Assembly: GCA_945878545.1 (NCBI GenBank)
Contig: CAMCTQ010000048.1
Location: 1 to 8,417, forward strand
DNA from: Rickettsia typhi
Lineage (GTDB): Bacteria; Pseudomonadota; Alphaproteobacteria; Rickettsiales; Rickettsiaceae
Direction: 5' to 3'
Length of the DNA: 8,417 bases
A model generated the notes under the pieces. It did no database searches. It saw only the letters and a list, made by a program, of their open reading frames with translations, and was not told the DNA's origin. Numbering within the stretch: the stretch's first letter is position 1; the number at the start of each line of letters is the position of its first letter. Position numbers and translations under genes: made by a program. Of the stretch, positions 6,606-8,417 are shown in pieces.

Positions 6606-7544
6606 ATGAATAGAGCTTTCATTTTTCCTGGACAAGGTTCTCAAATTACTGGAATGGGCAAAGATTTTTACGATAATTTTGATGAGGCGAAGTCTACTTT
6701 TAAAACTGTTGACGAAATTTTAAATTACAAACTTAGCGATATCATTTTTAACGGCTCAAGCGAAGAACTAACCCTTACCGCAAACACCCAACCAGCCTTA
6801 ATGGCAGTTTCTATTGCAATACTAAAGGTCATTATAAAACAATCTGGGAAAAAAACAAACGAACTTTCATCATTCGTGGCCGGTCACTCACTAGGGGAAT
6901 ATAGCGCTCTCTGCGCAGCCGAGTCTGTGTCTCTAGAAGATACAGCAAAATTACTACACATCAGGGGCACTTCCATGCAAAAAGCAGTACCACAGGGTCA
7001 AGGAGCAATGGCTGCATGTATCGGAATTAGCTCTAAAGATTTACAAGAATTATTGGATTTTTCTAATATCGGAGGAATCTGTCAAATTGCTAATGACAAC
7101 GTAGATGGACAGATTGTTATAAGTGGACACAATGAAAATATTGACTATATGCTCTCTGTGTTAAAAGATACTGGCCATAAAGCTATCAAATTAAAAGTTA
7201 GCGCCCCTTTTCATTCTGCACTGATGAAACCAGCAGAAGAGCCAATGTCAACTGCTTTAGCTCAAACAACTATTAAAGCACCAACAATACCCTTAATTGC
7301 AAATGTAACAGCAACACAAACAACTTCTCCAGATAAAATTCGCACTAATCTAGTGTCACAAATTTGTGGTACTGTTCGTTGGCGCGAGACTATGGACGAG
7401 TTAAATCGCCTTGGGGTCAAAGAGCTCGTGGAAATAGGCTCTGGTAAAGTCTTATCAGGTCTTGCTAAAAAAACATCGCATGATTTTAAAGTTACTAATG
7501 TTTCAACAATTGCTGAAATGGAACAATTTTTAAGTGAAATTTGA
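6606..7544 (+). CDS. fabD: Malonyl-CoA:acyl carrier protein transacylase
   Basis: This cytoplasmic enzyme transfers malonyl from CoA to acyl carrier protein, supplying the extender for type II fatty-acid synthesis. At 312 residues it is close to E. coli FabD (309). The N-terminal FPGQGSQ (7-13) supplies the oxyanion-hole Gln10. GHSLGEYSA holds the nucleophile Ser95, HIRG the malonyl-carboxylate-binding Arg120, and APFHS the catalytic His203. SQICGTVRW provides Gln252. The C-terminal ELVEIGSGKVLSGL (273-286) is also typical. All key residues are intact. The ATG at 6606 has no visible Shine-Dalgarno; the leader predicted from the upstream promoter is short. In many proteobacteria fabD sits with fabG, acpP or fabH; here it stands between slt and comF and overlaps comF by 11 bases, so it probably drives comF expression. 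Confidence 0.97.
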   Translation: MNRAFIFPGQGSQITGMGKDFYDNFDEAKSTFKTVDEILNYKLSDIIFNGSSEELTLTANTQPALMAVSIAILKVIIKQSGKKTNELSSFVAGHSLGEYSALCAAESVSLEDTAKLLHIRGTSMQKAVPQGQGAMAACIGISSKDLQELLDFSNIGGICQIANDNVDGQIVISGHNENIDYMLSVLKDTGHKAIKLKVSAPFHSALMKPAEEPMSTALAQTTIKAPTIPLIANVTATQTTSPDKIRTNLVSQICGTVRWRETMDELNRLGVKELVEIGSGKVLSGLAKKTSHDFKVTNVSTIAEMEQFLSEI

Positions 7545-8262
7545 TTTTTTTGGTATCTCATCTTTATTTGAGAAAAGCATTAACTATATTTTTCCATTCA
7601 GATGTTGTGCATGCAGTAATCTTACAGACAGTAAGGGCGGAATTTGCGGTTCATGCTGGTCTAATTTTAGTTTTATAAATAAACCTTACTGTATTATTTG
7701 TTGTAAAAAATTCGAGATAAATTTTACTGAAATCAGTATTTGTGCTGGATGCATTGCCTCAATGCCTAAAGTTGATATGGTGAGAACGCTACTAGAATTC
7801 TCTCCAGAGACCAAAAAACTGATTCACAATTTTAAATATAAAGACAAAACAAGTTTAGCAAAATTATTTGCTAAACTGATAAACAACCAATTCTCAGAAG
7901 ATTTACAAGATGTCGACATTATAGCGCCAGTACCTATGCACAAATTAAAACGTATTTTTCGTAATTATAACCCACCTCAAATTCTGGCTCAGGAATTATC
8001 TAAAAATTTGAACAAACCAGTTATTCCAAATCTATTGATAAAAAAAAGAATAACAAAAAATCAGGTCGGATTGAATAAAAAACAAAGAACACTCAACCTA
8101 CTTGGTAGTTTCCAACTTAATAAAAAATTTGATGTTCAGAATAAGGTCATTTTATTGGTTGATGATGTAATAACTACTGGAGCAACAAGTACCGAGTGTA
8201 CTAAAGTCTTGAAAGAAGCTAAAGCTGGTGTAGTAAAACTTGTAACAATTGCTAAAGTGTAG
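7534..8262 (+). CDS. comF: ComF family protein (zinc-finger amidophosphoribosyltransferase-like)
   Basis: A 242-residue ComF/GntX-type protein: an N-terminal cysteine-rich region followed by a type I phosphoribosyltransferase fold. Four CxxC pairs (24/27, 38/41, 53/56 and 70/73) could bind zinc. The core has DIIAPVPMHKLKRIFRNYNPPQILA (128-152), like the family's PVP and R-G-F-N region. Next come the NQVGLNKKQRTLNLLGSF stretch (176-193), with the conserved Q, R, N and GxF, and the PRPP-loop motif LLVDDVITTGAT (207-218). The start is GTG at 7534, 11 bases inside fabD and in another frame; a weak GGAA lies about 10 bases upstream, so translational coupling to fabD is likely. In Bacillus and Haemophilus ComF acts in DNA uptake and processing of single-stranded DNA; whether it does so here cannot be said. 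A hairpin terminator follows. Confidence 0.93.
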   Translation: MKFDFFGISSLFEKSINYIFPFRCCACSNLTDSKGGICGSCWSNFSFINKPYCIICCKKFEINFTEISICAGCIASMPKVDMVRTLLEFSPETKKLIHNFKYKDKTSLAKLFAKLINNQFSEDLQDVDIIAPVPMHKLKRIFRNYNPPQILAQELSKNLNKPVIPNLLIKKRITKNQVGLNKKQRTLNLLGSFQLNKKFDVQNKVILLVDDVITTGATSTECTKVLKEAKAGVVKLVTIAKV

Positions 8263-8305
8263 TGAGAGCAAATTATAACCACGCACTTTAAGTTCTAAGA
8301 AAAGT

Positions 8306-8349
8306 ATTATTAGTACATCATATAGTATATTAGGTACTAATAATTTTTT
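8306..8349 (+). terminator. Rho-independent terminator after comF
   Basis: ATTATTAGTAC (8306-8316) and GTACTAATAAT (8334-8344) form a perfect 11-bp stem, followed by TTTTT (8345-8349). The loop contains a further palindrome, ATATAGTATAT (8320-8330). An A-run just upstream (8301-8303) can pair with the T-run, so the structure could also stop transcription from the other side. The stem is AT-rich but long, and it lies 43 bases after the comF stop codon. Confidence 0.75.
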
Positions 8350-8379
8350 AGCAGCATCATTCCAAGCACCCTAATTGTC

Positions 8380-8399
8380 ATTACAGCGAAGGCTGGAAT
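8380..8399. repeat. Short palindromic repeat, rickettsial interspersed type
   Basis: ATTACAGC (8380-8387) and GCTGGAAT (8392-8399) pair with one mismatch around the loop GAAG, within TGTCATTACAGCGAAGG. The wording TGTCATT...GCGAAGGCTGGAATCCAG closely resembles the interspersed hairpin repeats common between rickettsial genes. The assignment is from memory of such repeats, not from a search. Confidence 0.5.
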
Positions 8400-8417
8400 C
8401 CAGAAATAATAAGCCTA

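Noticed and set aside
6607..6635. Possible slt promoter TTGTCC / TATTCA on the minus strand inside fabD
   Set aside because: Spacing is 17, but the -10 matches only 3 of 6 positions and the region is constrained by fabD coding; too weak to annotate.
7262..7561. 99-codon minus-strand open frame
   Set aside because: It is antisense to the 3' end of fabD, whose residues are strongly conserved; no ribosome binding site or known motif.

Overview
This is an AT-rich window (roughly one third G+C by eye) from what looks like a reduced alphaproteobacterial genome, most likely a Rickettsiales member of the Rickettsia/Megaira/Orientia type. That assignment is inference. It rests on the base composition, on the small palindromic repeats between and inside genes, and on fabD sitting apart from the other fatty-acid genes between a lytic transglycosylase gene and comF. 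A database search is needed to fix the genus.

Layout. Positions 1-3657 (minus strand, read right to left) hold a complete-looking tripartite efflux operon: an outer-membrane factor lipoprotein (NodT/OprM type), then a periplasmic adaptor (MdtA/HlyD type), then the first 367 codons of an RND pump of the MdtB/MdtC type, cut by the window edge. The pump gene follows the adaptor after 3 bases. A sigma70-like promoter (3677-3705) lies just before the outer-membrane gene. Positions 3658-4039 are a 382-base intergenic stretch with this promoter, a cluster of overlapping hairpins and a short start-less coding-like fragment. Positions 4040-6570 (minus) hold bcp (thiol peroxidase) downstream of slt (soluble lytic transglycosylase), probably co-transcribed. 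Positions 6606-8262 (plus) hold fabD (malonyl-CoA:ACP transacylase) and comF (phosphoribosyltransferase-fold protein), which overlap by 11 bases and end in a strong-looking hairpin terminator (8306-8349). A short rickettsial-style palindromic repeat closes the window.

How the genes work together. The three efflux genes would make one envelope-spanning pump exporting drugs or other amphiphilic compounds. Slt trims peptidoglycan in the periplasm, Bcp detoxifies peroxides in the cytoplasm, and FabD loads malonyl groups for fatty-acid synthesis. These last genes show no obvious shared pathway. The divergent slt/fabD starts are only 35 bases apart, and the best fabD promoter overlaps the slt start codon.

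I found no CRISPR array, transposase, tRNA or rRNA, and no convincing undescribed defence or mobile system. The items most worth checking are the palindromes (one a perfect 9-bp inverted repeat inside the pump gene), the coding-like fragment after bcp, the absence of the usual resolving cysteine in Bcp, and the overlapping slt/fabD control region.
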